In this document: positions 50,026-58,745 of the stretch, one piece after another
Position numbering within the stretch: the first letter of the stretch is position 1
Layout of the letters: each line of letters starts with the position of its first letter
Source of the DNA: 0-14-0-80-60-11 sp049322355
GTDB taxonomy: Bacteria; Desulfobacterota; Desulfobaccia; Desulfobaccales; 0-14-0-80-60-11
Length of the DNA: 64,000 nt
Direction: 5' to 3'
NCBI GenBank assembly: GCA_049322355.1
Contig: JBMORG010000011.1
Location: forward strand, 186,001-250,000
Notes under the pieces: generated by a model
What the model saw: only the letters and a program-made list of their open reading frames with translations
Databases searched by the model: none
What the model was told of the DNA's origin: nothing
Made by a program: the position numbers and the translations under genes

Positions 50026-50157
50026 TTAATCTTCTTTGCCGGGCTTTTTGGTATTGAGCGCCACCCAAACGCTCGCCACCATCAACAACAGACCATATAA
50101 AGAGCAACCCCAAGGGCTGAGCTGTCCGAAGTAGCCGATTTCCGCAAGAAATTCCAT
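50026..50157 (-). CDS. Possible 43-residue single-span membrane protein
   Basis: A minus-strand frame of 43 residues opens MEFLAEIGYFG, has one hydrophobic helix (SLYGLLLMVASVWVAL) and ends with a basic tail, NTKKPGKED. That is a plausible small membrane protein. The ribosome site is weak and another frame of 70 codons overlaps it, so the call is tentative. Confidence 0.35.
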   Translation of the reverse strand: MEFLAEIGYFGQLSPWGCSLYGLLLMVASVWVALNTKKPGKED

Positions 50158-50294
50158 TGTCTTGTCCACTCAACTTTCTGGAAAAAGATTTGTTAATATA
50201 ATTGTATCTTGCAAAATTGGAAAAGCAAAGGTTATTTCATCATTTTTAATTATACAATAATGTAAAATTGATTATCTGCCGAATGCCAGGAAAT

Positions 50295-53108
50295 TTAATG
50301 CAGCAACTCCCGCAAAAACCGGCCGGTGTGGGATTCGGGGTGGCGGGCCACATCTTCCGGGGGGCCTGCGGCCACGAGTTGGCCGCCGCCGTCGCCGCCC
50401 TCAGGGCCCAGGTCGATGAGGTAGTCCGCGGTCTTGATGACTTCCAGGTTGTGCTCGATGACGATAACCGTGTTACCTTCATTCACCAGGCGGTTGAGCA
50501 CCTGGAGCAATTTTTCGATGTCCGCCAGGTGCAGCCCGGTGGTGGGTTCATCCAATATGTAAAGGGTGCGGCCGGTGGCCCGCTTGCTCAGCTCCCGGGA
50601 GAGCTTGAGGCGCTGGGCCTCCCCACCCGATAGAGTGGTTGCCGACTGCCCCAGCTGCACGTAGCCCAGACCTACGTCCGCCAGGGTTTGCAGCCGGTCC
50701 CGGAGGGCCGGAATCGGCCCGAAAAACTCCAGGGCCTGGTCCACCGTCATTTCCAGAACCTCGGCGATATTTTTGCCCTTGTAGCGAATCTCCAGGCTGG
50801 AGGCATTGTAGCGCAGGCCCCGGCAAACCTCGCAGCGCACATAGACGTCGGGCAAAAAGTGCATCTCGATCTTGTTGATCCCCTCCCCCCGGCAGGCCTC
50901 GCAACGCCCCCCCTTAACATTGAAACTGAAGCGCCCGGGCTTATAGCCCCTGAGGCGCGCTTCGGGCACCTGGGAAAAGAGCTCCCGGACTATGGTGAAC
51001 AGCCCGGAATAAGTGGCGGGATTGGACCGGGGGGTACGGCCGATGGGACTCTGGTCGATGTTGATCACTTTGTCCAGGGCTTCCAGGCCGACAATCTGGT
51101 CATAGGGCGCGGCGGAAATCTTGGCCTGGTAAAGCTTCTGGCGCAGGGCCAGGTAGAGGGTATCCATAATCAAGGTGCTCTTACCGGACCCGGACACTCC
51201 GGTGACGCAACTCAGCACTCCCAAGGGGATATCCACCTCCAAACCTCTAAGGTTGTGGCCCCGGGCGCCCACCAGACGCAGAAACCCCTGGGGCCGGCGC
51301 CGGCCCCGGGGCAGATGGATTTCCCGCCGCCCCGACAGGAAGAGCCCGGTGAGTGAGCGGGTATGGTGCAACAGTTCCTGGGGAGTGCCGTCGAAGACCA
51401 CTCGCCCCCCTTCCCTTCCGGCGCCCGGTCCCATGTCCACCACAAAATCGGCCTGGCGGATGGTTTCGGGATCGTGCTCCACCACGATCACAGTGTTGCC
51501 CAGGTCCCGGAGGGCCTTCAGGGTGTGAAGGAGTTTCTGGGTATCCCGGGGATGGAGGCCGATGCTGGGTTCATCCAGGATATAGAGGACCCCGGAGAGC
51601 TTGGAACCGATCTGGGTGGCCAGGCGGATGCGTTGGGCCTCGCCTCCGGCCAGGGTGGCGGTGGCCCGGTCCAGGCTGAGATAATCCAGTCCCACCTCAG
51701 ATAAGAACCCCAACCGCTCGGTGATTTCCTTTAAGATGCGCCGGGCGATCTCCGCCTGGCGGGGAGACAGTTCCAGACCGCCGAACCAGGAGATAGCCCG
51801 GGTCACCGTAAATCCGGTCACCTCACTGATGTTGGCCCCGTCGATCTTCACCGCCAGGGCCTCCCGGCGCAACCTGGCCCCGCCGCAGTCGGGGCAGGGT
51901 TTAAAGCTCATGAACTGCTCGATATCCTCCCGCACCGCGGCAGAGTCAGTCTCGTCATAACGTTCCTTGAGGAGAGGAATCACCCCGGGAAAAGCCCGGG
52001 GGCTGTAAAAGCGGCGGCCGCCCTGCTCGTAGAAAAAATTAATGGGATGAGCGTTGGAGCCAAAGAGCAAAGCCTCCTGTACCTCCTTGGGCAGGTCCCC
52101 AAAAGGCGTATGAATGGAGAAGTGGTAGTGCTGCTCCAGAGCTTCCAGCATCTGCTGGTGCCGGAGGGAATGGCGGTGGGCCCAGGGCCGCACTGCCCCT
52201 TCCCGCAAACTTAAAGCAGGGTTGGGGACTACCAGATCAGGGTCGATGACCAGGCGGCTGCCCAGGCCGCTGCAGGCCGGGCAAGCCCCTTGAGGGCTGT
52301 TGAAGGAAAACAGCCGAGGAGTGAGTTCGGGCAGCGATACGCCGCAGTGATCGCAGGCAAAGCGCTCTGAAAACAGCAGCTCTTCGCCGTCCACCACCGC
52401 AATGCGCACCACGCCGTCCGCCAGCTTCAGCGCCAGTTCCAGGGAGTCGGTGAGCCGGGCCCCCAGGTCCGGCTTGATTACCAGCCGGTCCACCACCGCT
52501 TCGATGGTATTCCGCTTGTTCTTATCCAGAACGGGAATCTCTTCCAGCTCCATCACTTCGCCGTTAAGGCGGATGCGGCTGTAGCCCTCGCTGCGCAGCC
52601 TCTCCAGGAGCTTTTGATGTTCCCCTTTGCGATTCACCACCACCGGCGCCAAAATCGTGATGCGGCTGCCTTGGGGCAAACCCATGATCTGGTCCACCAT
52701 CTGGGGGACACTCAAAGACGAGATGGGCCGTCCGCACTGGAAGCAGAAGGGGGTGCCAATCCGGGCGAACAGGACCCGGAGGTAATCGTAGATTTCAGTG
52801 GAGGTGGCCACGGTGGAGCGGGGGTTTTTGGAGGCCGTGCGCTGTTCAATAGCTATGGACGGAGACAGCCCTTCGATATACTCCACATCGGGCTTGTCCA
52901 TCAATTCCAGGAATTGCCGGGCGTAGGCCGACAGAGATTCCACATAACGGCGCTGCCCCTCGGCGTAGAGGATGTCGAAGGCCAGGGTGGACTTCCCGGA
53001 ACCGCTCACCCCGGTAATCACGATAAACTGGTTGCGGGGCAGTTCCAGATCGATGTTCTTGAGGTTATGTTCCCGGGCGCCCCGGATAATAATCTGGTGT
53101 ACGGGCAT
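50295..53108 (-). CDS. uvrA: Excinuclease ABC subunit A
   Basis: A 937-residue damage-recognition ATPase of nucleotide excision repair that acts with UvrB. Two ABC units are visible: Walker A GVSGSGKSTLAFD (about 33-45) and GVSGSGKSTLIMD (about 630), with two signatures LSGGEAQR and LAGGEAQR. Zinc sites are CDHCG...CPAC and CEAC...CEVC. The length is normal. The first unknown gene upstream (53144) is on the same strand, 35 bp away. Confidence 0.96.
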   Translation of the reverse strand: MPVHQIIIRGAREHNLKNIDLELPRNQFIVITGVSGSGKSTLAFDILYAEGQRRYVESLSAYARQFLELMDKPDVEYIEGLSPSIAIEQRTASKNPRSTVATSTEIYDYLRVLFARIGTPFCFQCGRPISSLSVPQMVDQIMGLPQGSRITILAPVVVNRKGEHQKLLERLRSEGYSRIRLNGEVMELEEIPVLDKNKRNTIEAVVDRLVIKPDLGARLTDSLELALKLADGVVRIAVVDGEELLFSERFACDHCGVSLPELTPRLFSFNSPQGACPACSGLGSRLVIDPDLVVPNPALSLREGAVRPWAHRHSLRHQQMLEALEQHYHFSIHTPFGDLPKEVQEALLFGSNAHPINFFYEQGGRRFYSPRAFPGVIPLLKERYDETDSAAVREDIEQFMSFKPCPDCGGARLRREALAVKIDGANISEVTGFTVTRAISWFGGLELSPRQAEIARRILKEITERLGFLSEVGLDYLSLDRATATLAGGEAQRIRLATQIGSKLSGVLYILDEPSIGLHPRDTQKLLHTLKALRDLGNTVIVVEHDPETIRQADFVVDMGPGAGREGGRVVFDGTPQELLHHTRSLTGLFLSGRREIHLPRGRRRPQGFLRLVGARGHNLRGLEVDIPLGVLSCVTGVSGSGKSTLIMDTLYLALRQKLYQAKISAAPYDQIVGLEALDKVINIDQSPIGRTPRSNPATYSGLFTIVRELFSQVPEARLRGYKPGRFSFNVKGGRCEACRGEGINKIEMHFLPDVYVRCEVCRGLRYNASSLEIRYKGKNIAEVLEMTVDQALEFFGPIPALRDRLQTLADVGLGYVQLGQSATTLSGGEAQRLKLSRELSKRATGRTLYILDEPTTGLHLADIEKLLQVLNRLVNEGNTVIVIEHNLEVIKTADYLIDLGPEGGDGGGQLVAAGPPEDVARHPESHTGRFLRELLH

Positions 53109-53143
53109 TACTTACTTATCTGCAGAGAGCCGGAGCAGAATAA

Positions 53144-53407
53144 TCAGGCGGTAGCCTTGACGGTGGAATCGGTTTTGGGTTGCCGGGCAGCGGGCTCTTT
53201 CTGCTTGGGTTTGCGACCCCGCTTTTTCTTAACTTCATAAGGCACAAATTTGATTCCCTGGGCGCGGCCCGCCCCCCCTGGCCACAACAGCGGGCCATTG
53301 CCAAAATGACGGGCAATTTCGGCCAGGGTCCAATCCAGATATTTGGATGGTATTATAGTTACTTCTAATTTCAGCCCCATTTCGGGACGGTCTTTGCCTC
53401 TGGACAT
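53144..53407 (-). CDS. Small basic hypothetical protein
   Basis: An 87-residue protein with a folded-looking N-terminal half (LKLEVTIIPSKYLDWTLAEI) and a lysine- and arginine-rich C-terminal tail with KKKRGRKPKQ, an AT-hook-like stretch that suggests nucleic-acid binding. AAGGAA lies about 8 bp before the ATG. It precedes uvrA on the same strand with a 35-bp gap, so co-transcription is possible. I do not recognise the family. Confidence 0.55.
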   Translation of the reverse strand: MSRGKDRPEMGLKLEVTIIPSKYLDWTLAEIARHFGNGPLLWPGGAGRAQGIKFVPYEVKKKRGRKPKQKEPAARQPKTDSTVKATA

Positions 53408-53738
53408 TTATCATTCCTTGCTAATAAAAGGTTAATCCCGGCTCAGGGAAACAACCTGAGCCACAAATATTAATTTTATCCGCTTTCCTTACCGAGTGCC
53501 ATAAATTTTATACCGTAGGGTATACAAAGCGATTCCCAAAGTCCTTTACTTCTTATTCTCCCAGGCCTTATGAAGGGAGTCCGGGTGACGGGTCAAAAAA
53601 ACCTTCGGCATTAAATGGCCATTGGTTGGGGCTGGCATCAATCCAGCATGACTCAGCCTGAAGGTGACGGGTGCAATGGTTGGGCCGAGGTCTGGAAACT
53701 TCGAGGATTAACTTACGGGCGCAACTTGGAGGAAACGG
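53408..53738. other. 331-bp gap without a recognised gene
   Basis: Contains one hairpin (GGCTCAGG / CCTGAGCC, about 53440-53462) that could end or attenuate a transcript, and AT-rich DNA beside it that may hold the promoter for the small gene before uvrA. Nothing else is assigned. Confidence 0.45.
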
Positions 53739-54479
53739 TCAAATCACCAAGCCGTTGCCGGGATTGGCTTTAAGGGTACCGGCCAGGGCATAGCGCACCC
53801 GGTTGGCCTTCTCACCATTGTGCACCAGAATTCCTTCCTGAAGCAAAAGGTTTAAATAGGCCCAAGCGGTTTTCTTGTTCACCTGAAACCGGGCCTCAAA
53901 GTCCAACAGACGAAACCAGCGGCCCTCGGTCTCCTGGAGAAAGTCCCACAAAGTCTCAGGAGTGAGCTTGCGCCGACCTTTCTCGGGCAAACCGATCTTC
54001 CCCAGGGCCTGGCGCAAGGCGTCGGTCTTGACCAGTTCCTGTTTTGGCCGAAGTCGGCTGGCCTCAACCAGATTCGGCTTGCCCCCGATCCAGTCCTGTT
54101 TGGCGAAATAGAAACCCACCTCTTCCTCAATGAGGTTGAGAAGTCGGTAAAACTGGGACAAGGTAATCTGCCCCGCCAACTGATTGACCAGATAATCTTT
54201 GGCCCGTTTACGCACAAAGGAGACCCGCTCCTGGGCGCCGGCCGGCAAACGGGAGGCTTCCAGCATCACCTGGAAAAACATGCCCGCTACCAGGGTGGTA
54301 TCAAGTCCGCGCCCCGGTGGCGGCAAAACAGGAGAACTTTCCGATACCCCCAGGGTCCCGACATCCAAGGCCCAATCGGCAAAATCGTCTTCAAAATCCT
54401 CGACTTTGCTCGGTGAAAACAGTTCCAATACCGGAGGCGTGAGAGTGCGGACTAAAGTAAGGATGGCGTCGCGGTCCAT
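53739..54479 (-). CDS. Hypothetical protein with winged-helix-like C-terminus
   Basis: A protein of 246 residues. The N-terminal half is helical (LVRTLTPPVLELFSPSKVED). A central part (about 90-150) includes LSQFYRLLNLIEEEVGFYF. The last 80 residues (LTPETLWDFLQETEGRWF, then VNKKTAWAYLNLLLQEGIL) look like a winged helix, hence possible DNA binding. The ATG at 54479 is chosen for the GGAGGG 7 bp upstream. No enzymatic motif is seen and the family is not recognised. Confidence 0.6.
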   Translation of the reverse strand: MDRDAILTLVRTLTPPVLELFSPSKVEDFEDDFADWALDVGTLGVSESSPVLPPPGRGLDTTLVAGMFFQVMLEASRLPAGAQERVSFVRKRAKDYLVNQLAGQITLSQFYRLLNLIEEEVGFYFAKQDWIGGKPNLVEASRLRPKQELVKTDALRQALGKIGLPEKGRRKLTPETLWDFLQETEGRWFRLLDFEARFQVNKKTAWAYLNLLLQEGILVHNGEKANRVRYALAGTLKANPGNGLVI

Positions 54480-54796
54480 GCCTAAGCCCTCCTTGGCTCT
54501 GGCATGATTATAAGGGATCAAGTGCCTGAGAGCAATGTTATAATAACTAAAATATTTCTCTAAATTATCAAAAGATTATCCAAGTGGGGGTGCAACTGTC
54601 TTAAATCATCTTATCCTATCTCTAACATCATTTATACATTTTTGGATTTTCATTACAATATAAAGTTCCCGCGAAAATCCTGTCTCTTCACCTTTCTTGC
54701 CATTCTGAGATTGATAACGAAGCCACCAAAGAACCCGCAATTAGGAGATAGTTTTCGAAGCGCAGCATGACATTTCGCAGGAGTTTTGCCAAGATA

Positions 54797-55960
54797 TTAA
54801 TAACTTATATAATAATAGTCTATAAAGTCAAAAACCATAGCCTGCGTTGGGCTGGTGCCATAGCGAGTCCGATTCCAGTTAATTTTTTCATTGGTATATG
54901 ACAACCCCCACCCAAAATTAAGTAGGACATCACCATTATTCCAATATCCCCTGCCAACCGTGGAGTGACCGCCTGCACTCCACAATATATCTACTATCAC
55001 TGGTCGCCCCGCATCCAGGGCGGCTTTGTAGGCGTTCCAGCCGCCAGAACGATTCCAATAGACATCTCCGTAATAGTAGGTAAATCCCTCCGAATACAAG
55101 CTGCTAATAGCATATCCCTGGTCCTTAGTATAGTCTAGTAAACCCGGCCCGATTTTATTGGAATATGTGCCAATGTTAGGCAAATATCCCATATCATATG
55201 CCAGAGTGGCAATAAATGATACATAAGAATCTGGGTTATCCTGACAATATCCGGGGCAATCCAGCCAGTTATTTTGCCAATCAGGAATAATAAGGTTGGA
55301 GTAGCCCGACTTGTCCCAATAGGAAAGCAGGATTGCCCCGGCTACTTGGGAACAGGAACCGCAGTAATCGCTGGGTTGAGTCCAATAAGGTAAATCCGTT
55401 ATATAGACTGATAAAAAGTCCGCTTGCTTTTTTGTGCTGAAACTATAAACCGTATCGCCATTGCCATAATACGGGTCGCTAGATGGTACTGAAGGATCAT
55501 ACACATATCCCAATTCCACTTCATGTGGCCTATTACTAACAAAAAGATAACTAAAGGTAGCATTGTTTAGGCCTGTGCTGAAAATATAACTACTTTTTCC
55601 ACTACTGTCCATATCAAAATAGCCTGTTATATACTCTTGCTTATCGTAAGAGGAGCTAAAACCGTTAGTAATACCAGTGATGTAATAATGACCGCCTAAA
55701 GCCTCCCCTCCCATTTCATCAGGATGGTAATAAATACTTGAGCCTACATTTATAAATGGTCCGGAAGTCTGAAAGTCAGTTGGAGCATAAAGAAAGCCCG
55801 TGTAGTAGTCGCCATGGTTATCGGTATAGAAATATTTAAAATCATATCGACTGAAAAGACCTTCGGCAGGCTGGGCATTATTAGCATTGCTTAAAACCGT
55901 AATCAACAGCAATAGCCATAATGCAGCCAGACCTCGCAAATCTTTGGTGGAGATTTTCAT
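54797..55960 (-). CDS. Secreted C39-like cysteine peptidase with tyrosine-rich module
   Basis: A 387-residue exported protein. Signal peptide about 1-32. Residues 38-175 resemble the tyrosine-rich module of the proteins at 38208 and 41431 (YDFKYFYTDNHGDYYTGFLY and on). Residues 185-385 look like a papain-fold C39-type peptidase: Q195, C200 in DYCGSC, H331 in GGHSTVGRGYW and N347 in LLNFGWG. It could process a secreted partner or act on foreign protein. GGAGG lies 7 bp before the ATG. AT-rich compared with uvrA. The peptidase call rests on motifs only. Confidence 0.7.
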   Translation of the reverse strand: MKISTKDLRGLAALWLLLLITVLSNANNAQPAEGLFSRYDFKYFYTDNHGDYYTGFLYAPTDFQTSGPFINVGSSIYYHPDEMGGEALGGHYYITGITNGFSSSYDKQEYITGYFDMDSSGKSSYIFSTGLNNATFSYLFVSNRPHEVELGYVYDPSVPSSDPYYGNGDTVYSFSTKKQADFLSVYITDLPYWTQPSDYCGSCSQVAGAILLSYWDKSGYSNLIIPDWQNNWLDCPGYCQDNPDSYVSFIATLAYDMGYLPNIGTYSNKIGPGLLDYTKDQGYAISSLYSEGFTYYYGDVYWNRSGGWNAYKAALDAGRPVIVDILWSAGGHSTVGRGYWNNGDVLLNFGWGLSYTNEKINWNRTRYGTSPTQAMVFDFIDYYYISY

Positions 55961-56099
55961 AATTCGCCCTCCATGGCGGTAATTCTCAATCCATAAGTCC
56001 GAGTGCCAGAAGTTGCTAACGGCGCGGTTTTCCAGAGAATACTCACGATGCCGGACCTCAACCCCGTTATTTCAGTTATCGTCTCCTTTTTTTCGTATC

Positions 56100-56378
56100 T
56101 TTAATTTCCCGGCCAATTCCTGTGGGTCTCTGATGGCCGGCAGGCAGGTGAAATCCCGGCAGTGCTACGCCTCCGGTTCCTGTTCTGGCTGGATAAAGGC
56201 GTCAATCCAGGGGAAGAGTTCTTCCTGAGCGGCGCAGTTGCCTGGCTTTCATAACCAGACGCCACTCCGGGTAGCTGGCATACGCCCCCCTGAAGCAGTG
56301 CTAAGGTCCGGGAATTCGGAGGATCCCCCATTAAGGTGAAGTCTAAAGGCGGGGTGAGGGCAAGAACCTGGACGATTT
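56100..56378 (-). pseudogene. Decayed partial copy of the 3' end of the YyaL-type gene
   Basis: On the minus strand this stretch repeats the last part of the gene ending at 56515, with many shared runs (for example GGCGTCAATCCAGGGGAAGAG and ATCCCGGCAG) but scattered changes, indels and stops. It corresponds to roughly the final 90 codons. It breaks off where a MITE-like element begins at 56379. A likely dead tandem duplicate. Confidence 0.75.
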
Positions 56379-56475
56379 TATAGCGTTTGCCGAAAGTTGT
56401 TGCTGATTAGGTTTGTCATTCTGAGCGCAGCCAAGCATCTCGCTTTTTCGAAATTCTTCGGTCGCAGAAATGAGT
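56379..56475. mobile_element. Truncated MITE-like element
   Basis: Begins TATAGCGTTTGCCGAAAGTT and follows the copy at 49794 through the TCATTCTGAGCGCAG palindrome and ATTCTTCGGTCGC, then stops at about 56467 without the right end. It separates the decayed gene copy from the intact gene. Confidence 0.65.
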
Positions 56476-56514
56476 TAAGTTTCAAGGATTTTTCACGTTA
56501 TGGTCAACTTTTTT

Positions 56515-58578
56515 TCATTTTTTTAATTTCCTATTCAATTCCTGCGGGTCGCTGATGGCCGGCAGACAGGTGAAATCCCGGCAGAGGTACGCCACCGGTT
56601 CCTTTTCTGGCTGGATAAAAGCGTCAATCCAGGGGAAGAGTTTTTCCAGGACGGCGCGGTTGCCCGGCTCTTTCAGGACCAAACGTCGTTCCGGCAGGTA
56701 GCTGTCATACGCCGCCTGAAGCAGAGCCGAGGTTCGGGGGTTCTGGCGATCGCCCACCAGGGTGAGGTCCATAGGCGGGGTGAGGGCAAGGGCCTGGACT
56801 ATCCAGAGATGGGAGAAGCCCCAAGGATTTTCCCGGGCATGCCCTTGGAACTGCCTGATAATCCCCTGAGCCCGCTCCTGATGCTTGCCGTCCTCGGTCA
56901 GGCGGAAAAGTCTGAAACTGACCCGGGCCGCCATGGAGTTGCCCGAAGGCAGTACATGGTCATAGAGGCTCTTGGAGCGTACCAGGGGAGTTTCCTGGTC
57001 CCGGTCCACATAAAAATAGGTGCCATCAGCCGGGTCCAGAAACTTTTCATCCATCAGGGTCATGAGGCGCAGGGACTCTCTTACCCAAGCAGGATCAAAA
57101 TCAGTCTCGTACAGGTCTAAAAGGGCATTGGCCAGAAAGGCGTAATCCTCTGAGAAACCTGGGACGCTGATCCGGCCAGCAGTCCAGATGCGGTAGAGGC
57201 TGTTCTCCTGGAACATTTCCTGTAAGATGAAACGGGCCGCCCGGACCGCGGCTTCATAATAGCGCGACTCTCCCAGCACCTGAGCCCCCCGGGCCAGGGC
57301 CGTGATTGCCAGGCCGTTCCAGGAGACTATGACCTTTTCATCCCGGTGGGGGGGCACTCGCTTACCCCGAACTTGAAGTAGCCCATCCAAAGCCTCCTTT
57401 AGAATTCGCCCTGCCTGGTCCGGTTCCATGGAAAAGTGCACTGCCACTTCTTCCCGGGACAGACGCCGGGTCAAGATGTTGGCGCCTTCGAAATTACCCT
57501 CTCGGGTGACCCCCAGGGCCGCAACCGCCAGGGGAGCGGCTTCGGGACCCAGAACCTGCTCCACTTCTTCTAGACTCCAGACATAGTATTTGCCTTCCAC
57601 CCCTTCGCTGTCTGCATCCCAGGCCGCGTAAAAGCCGCCTTCGGGGGCCATCATATCACGCAGAAGGAAATCCAGGGTTTCCTGGGCTATGCGCCGGGAC
57701 AGGGTGTGGCCGGTGAGTTGGCTGTGGGCCAGGTAGAGGGGTGGCAATAGAGCATTATCATAGAGCATCTTCTCAAAATGGGGTACAACCCAGGCCGCGT
57801 CCACGCTGTAGCGGTGGAAACCCCCACCCAGTTGATCATAAATGCCGCCCCGGGCCATCTTTTCCAAAGTGAAGGCCAATTTCTCCAAGACCTGGGGTTC
57901 CCCGGAGAAGTGATAATAGTGGAACAGAAAGTCCAACTCCAGGGACCGGGGAAACTTGGGGGCGTTGCCCAGGCCGCCGTTCACCGGGTCGAAGTCTTGC
58001 ATCAAGCGGTGCGCCGCCGCCTCCAGGGTCTCTTTGGTGGGGTCGCCCCCGGCTCCCGCCGGCTCTCCCAGGCGCTGCAAATGGCTTTCCACTTTAAGGG
58101 AGAGTGTGGTCAACTGCTCCCGATTCTGCTGGTAGGCCTGGCTGAGGGCTAAGAGCAGGCGGGGAAATCCCGGCAGGCCGCCCCGGTCTTCTGGAGGAAA
58201 GTAAGTGCCGCCGTAAAAGGGCTTCAAATCCGGGCTGAGAAAGACACTGAGGGGCCAGCCACCGTGGCCGGTGAGCACCTGTACCGCGTTCATATAGGTC
58301 TCGTCCAAATCGGGGCGCTCTTCCCGATCCAGTTTGATGTTAACGAAATGCTGGTTCATGATGGCGGCAATGGCCGGATTCTCAAAAGACTCGTGAGCCA
58401 TGACGTGGCACCAATGGCAGGTAGAATAACCGATGCTCAGGAAGATGGGCTTATCTTCCCGGCGGGCCCGCTCCAAAGCCTCCGGCCCCCAGGGGTACCA
58501 ATCCACCGGATTAAAAGCGTGCTGCTTTAGGTAGGGGCTGGTTGAATCGATAAGACGGTTGGGCTCTCTCTCTGACAT
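56515..58578 (-). CDS. YyaL-type thioredoxin-domain protein (DUF255)
   Basis: A protein of 687 residues in the SSP411/YyaL family. The N-terminal thioredoxin-like domain has LIDSTSPYLKQHAFNPVDWY and the redox-like pair CHWC (in STCHWCHVMAHESF), then a six-hairpin glycosidase-like fold with GGIYDQLGGGFHRYSVD. The family is widespread and its reaction is not known. The ATG at 58578 is preferred because AAGGAA lies 7 bp upstream and the family start follows. A dead partial copy of its 3' end lies downstream. Confidence 0.88.
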   Translation of the reverse strand: MSEREPNRLIDSTSPYLKQHAFNPVDWYPWGPEALERARREDKPIFLSIGYSTCHWCHVMAHESFENPAIAAIMNQHFVNIKLDREERPDLDETYMNAVQVLTGHGGWPLSVFLSPDLKPFYGGTYFPPEDRGGLPGFPRLLLALSQAYQQNREQLTTLSLKVESHLQRLGEPAGAGGDPTKETLEAAAHRLMQDFDPVNGGLGNAPKFPRSLELDFLFHYYHFSGEPQVLEKLAFTLEKMARGGIYDQLGGGFHRYSVDAAWVVPHFEKMLYDNALLPPLYLAHSQLTGHTLSRRIAQETLDFLLRDMMAPEGGFYAAWDADSEGVEGKYYVWSLEEVEQVLGPEAAPLAVAALGVTREGNFEGANILTRRLSREEVAVHFSMEPDQAGRILKEALDGLLQVRGKRVPPHRDEKVIVSWNGLAITALARGAQVLGESRYYEAAVRAARFILQEMFQENSLYRIWTAGRISVPGFSEDYAFLANALLDLYETDFDPAWVRESLRLMTLMDEKFLDPADGTYFYVDRDQETPLVRSKSLYDHVLPSGNSMAARVSFRLFRLTEDGKHQERAQGIIRQFQGHARENPWGFSHLWIVQALALTPPMDLTLVGDRQNPRTSALLQAAYDSYLPERRLVLKEPGNRAVLEKLFPWIDAFIQPEKEPVAYLCRDFTCLPAISDPQELNRKLKK

Positions 58579-58745
58579 GGCAAATTCCTTTGCTGGAGTC
58601 ATGGTCAAGCCTGGAACCGGCAGGACCGTTCAGACGCGACACCTGTAAAGATAATTACGCACCCCCCACTTGCAAGGATTCCTGGCTCCAATTCCGACCA
58701 CAGGGGCCGTCGGAGCCAAGAATCTTTGGAAATGCTGGGGGAGGG

